Shown here one piece after another: positions 5,602-5,625 of a stretch of DNA of 5,625 nucleotides. Position 1 is the first letter of the stretch. Every line of letters begins with the position of its first letter. The notes under the pieces are model-generated. The model did not search any database and was not told the origin of the DNA. It worked only from the letters and a program-made list of their open reading frames with translations. The DNA comes from DASWYB01 sp036405195 (lineage in GTDB: Bacteria; Patescibacteriota; UBA1384; 2-12-FULL-50-11; DASWYB01): positions 1 through 5,625 of the forward strand of contig DASWYB010000057.1 in assembly GCA_036405195.1 (NCBI GenBank). The letters are read 5' to 3'. The position numbers and the translations under genes are program-made.

Positions 5602-5625
5602 ATGCATCAGAAAAATTACTTACTC
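5602..5625 (+). CDS. Start of an unidentified gene running off the right edge
   Basis: ATG at 5602 is preceded by GGAGG (5588-5592) at 9-nt spacing and by a promoter with consensus TATAAT. Only eight codons are visible (MHQKNYLL), too few to identify a product. A second ATG at 5586 opens another frame that is also free of stops to the edge (MEGAYYASEKLLT), but it has no ribosome site and overlaps the Shine-Dalgarno sequence, so 5602 is preferred. Confidence 0.55.

Noticed and set aside
1..5625. Possible reassigned TGA codon, since no complete gene stops at TGA
   Set aside because: Five genes are too few to be telling, and none of the long frames contains an internal TGA, which a reassigned code would show. 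The tRNA-Gly here is an ordinary TCC one.

Overview
The window reads as ordinary bacterial chromosome of moderate GC. It has Shine-Dalgarno-led genes, sigma70-type promoters, tRNA genes with encoded CCA, and short intrinsic terminators with A-rich and T-rich stem bases. A bifunctional class A penicillin-binding protein shows a peptidoglycan-building bacterium. The compact layout and small proteins would suit a small-genome lineage such as Patescibacteria (CPR), but that is a guess: no rRNA or marker gene is present. All five complete stop codons are TAA or TAG, and no long reading frame contains TGA.

Left part, plus strand (1-3571): the 3' part of a class A PBP gene (transglycosylase plus transpeptidase, with a Pro/Thr-rich tail) is followed after 82 nt by a divergent glycoside hydrolase family 1-like protein. 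No terminator or clear promoter separates them, so they may be one transcript. It ends at a strong hairpin (3599-3630) shared with a convergent tRNA unit.

Middle, minus strand (5222 down to 3599): a 76-residue coiled-coil protein is followed by an intercistronic hairpin, a HAD-family phosphatase, a tightly coupled NUDT15-like Nudix hydrolase, and then a tRNA promoter, tRNA-Arg(UCU) and tRNA-His(GUG). HAD plus Nudix suggests clearing or recycling of nucleotides or phosphorylated metabolites.

Right part (5240-5625): a 5'-leader hairpin, a possible frameshifted remnant of a small plus-strand gene, tRNA-Gly(UCC) on the minus strand with its own promoter and terminator, and a divergent promoter with a good ribosome site starting a plus-strand gene that leaves the window after eight codons.

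No defence system, mobile element, CRISPR array or clearly new multi-gene system is visible. The most distinctive signal is in tRNA-His. The nearly universal G19-C56 elbow pair appears as A19-U56 through two matched changes, while the tRNA-Arg and tRNA-Gly genes here keep G19 and C56. No stretch longer than about 200 bases lacks a gene.
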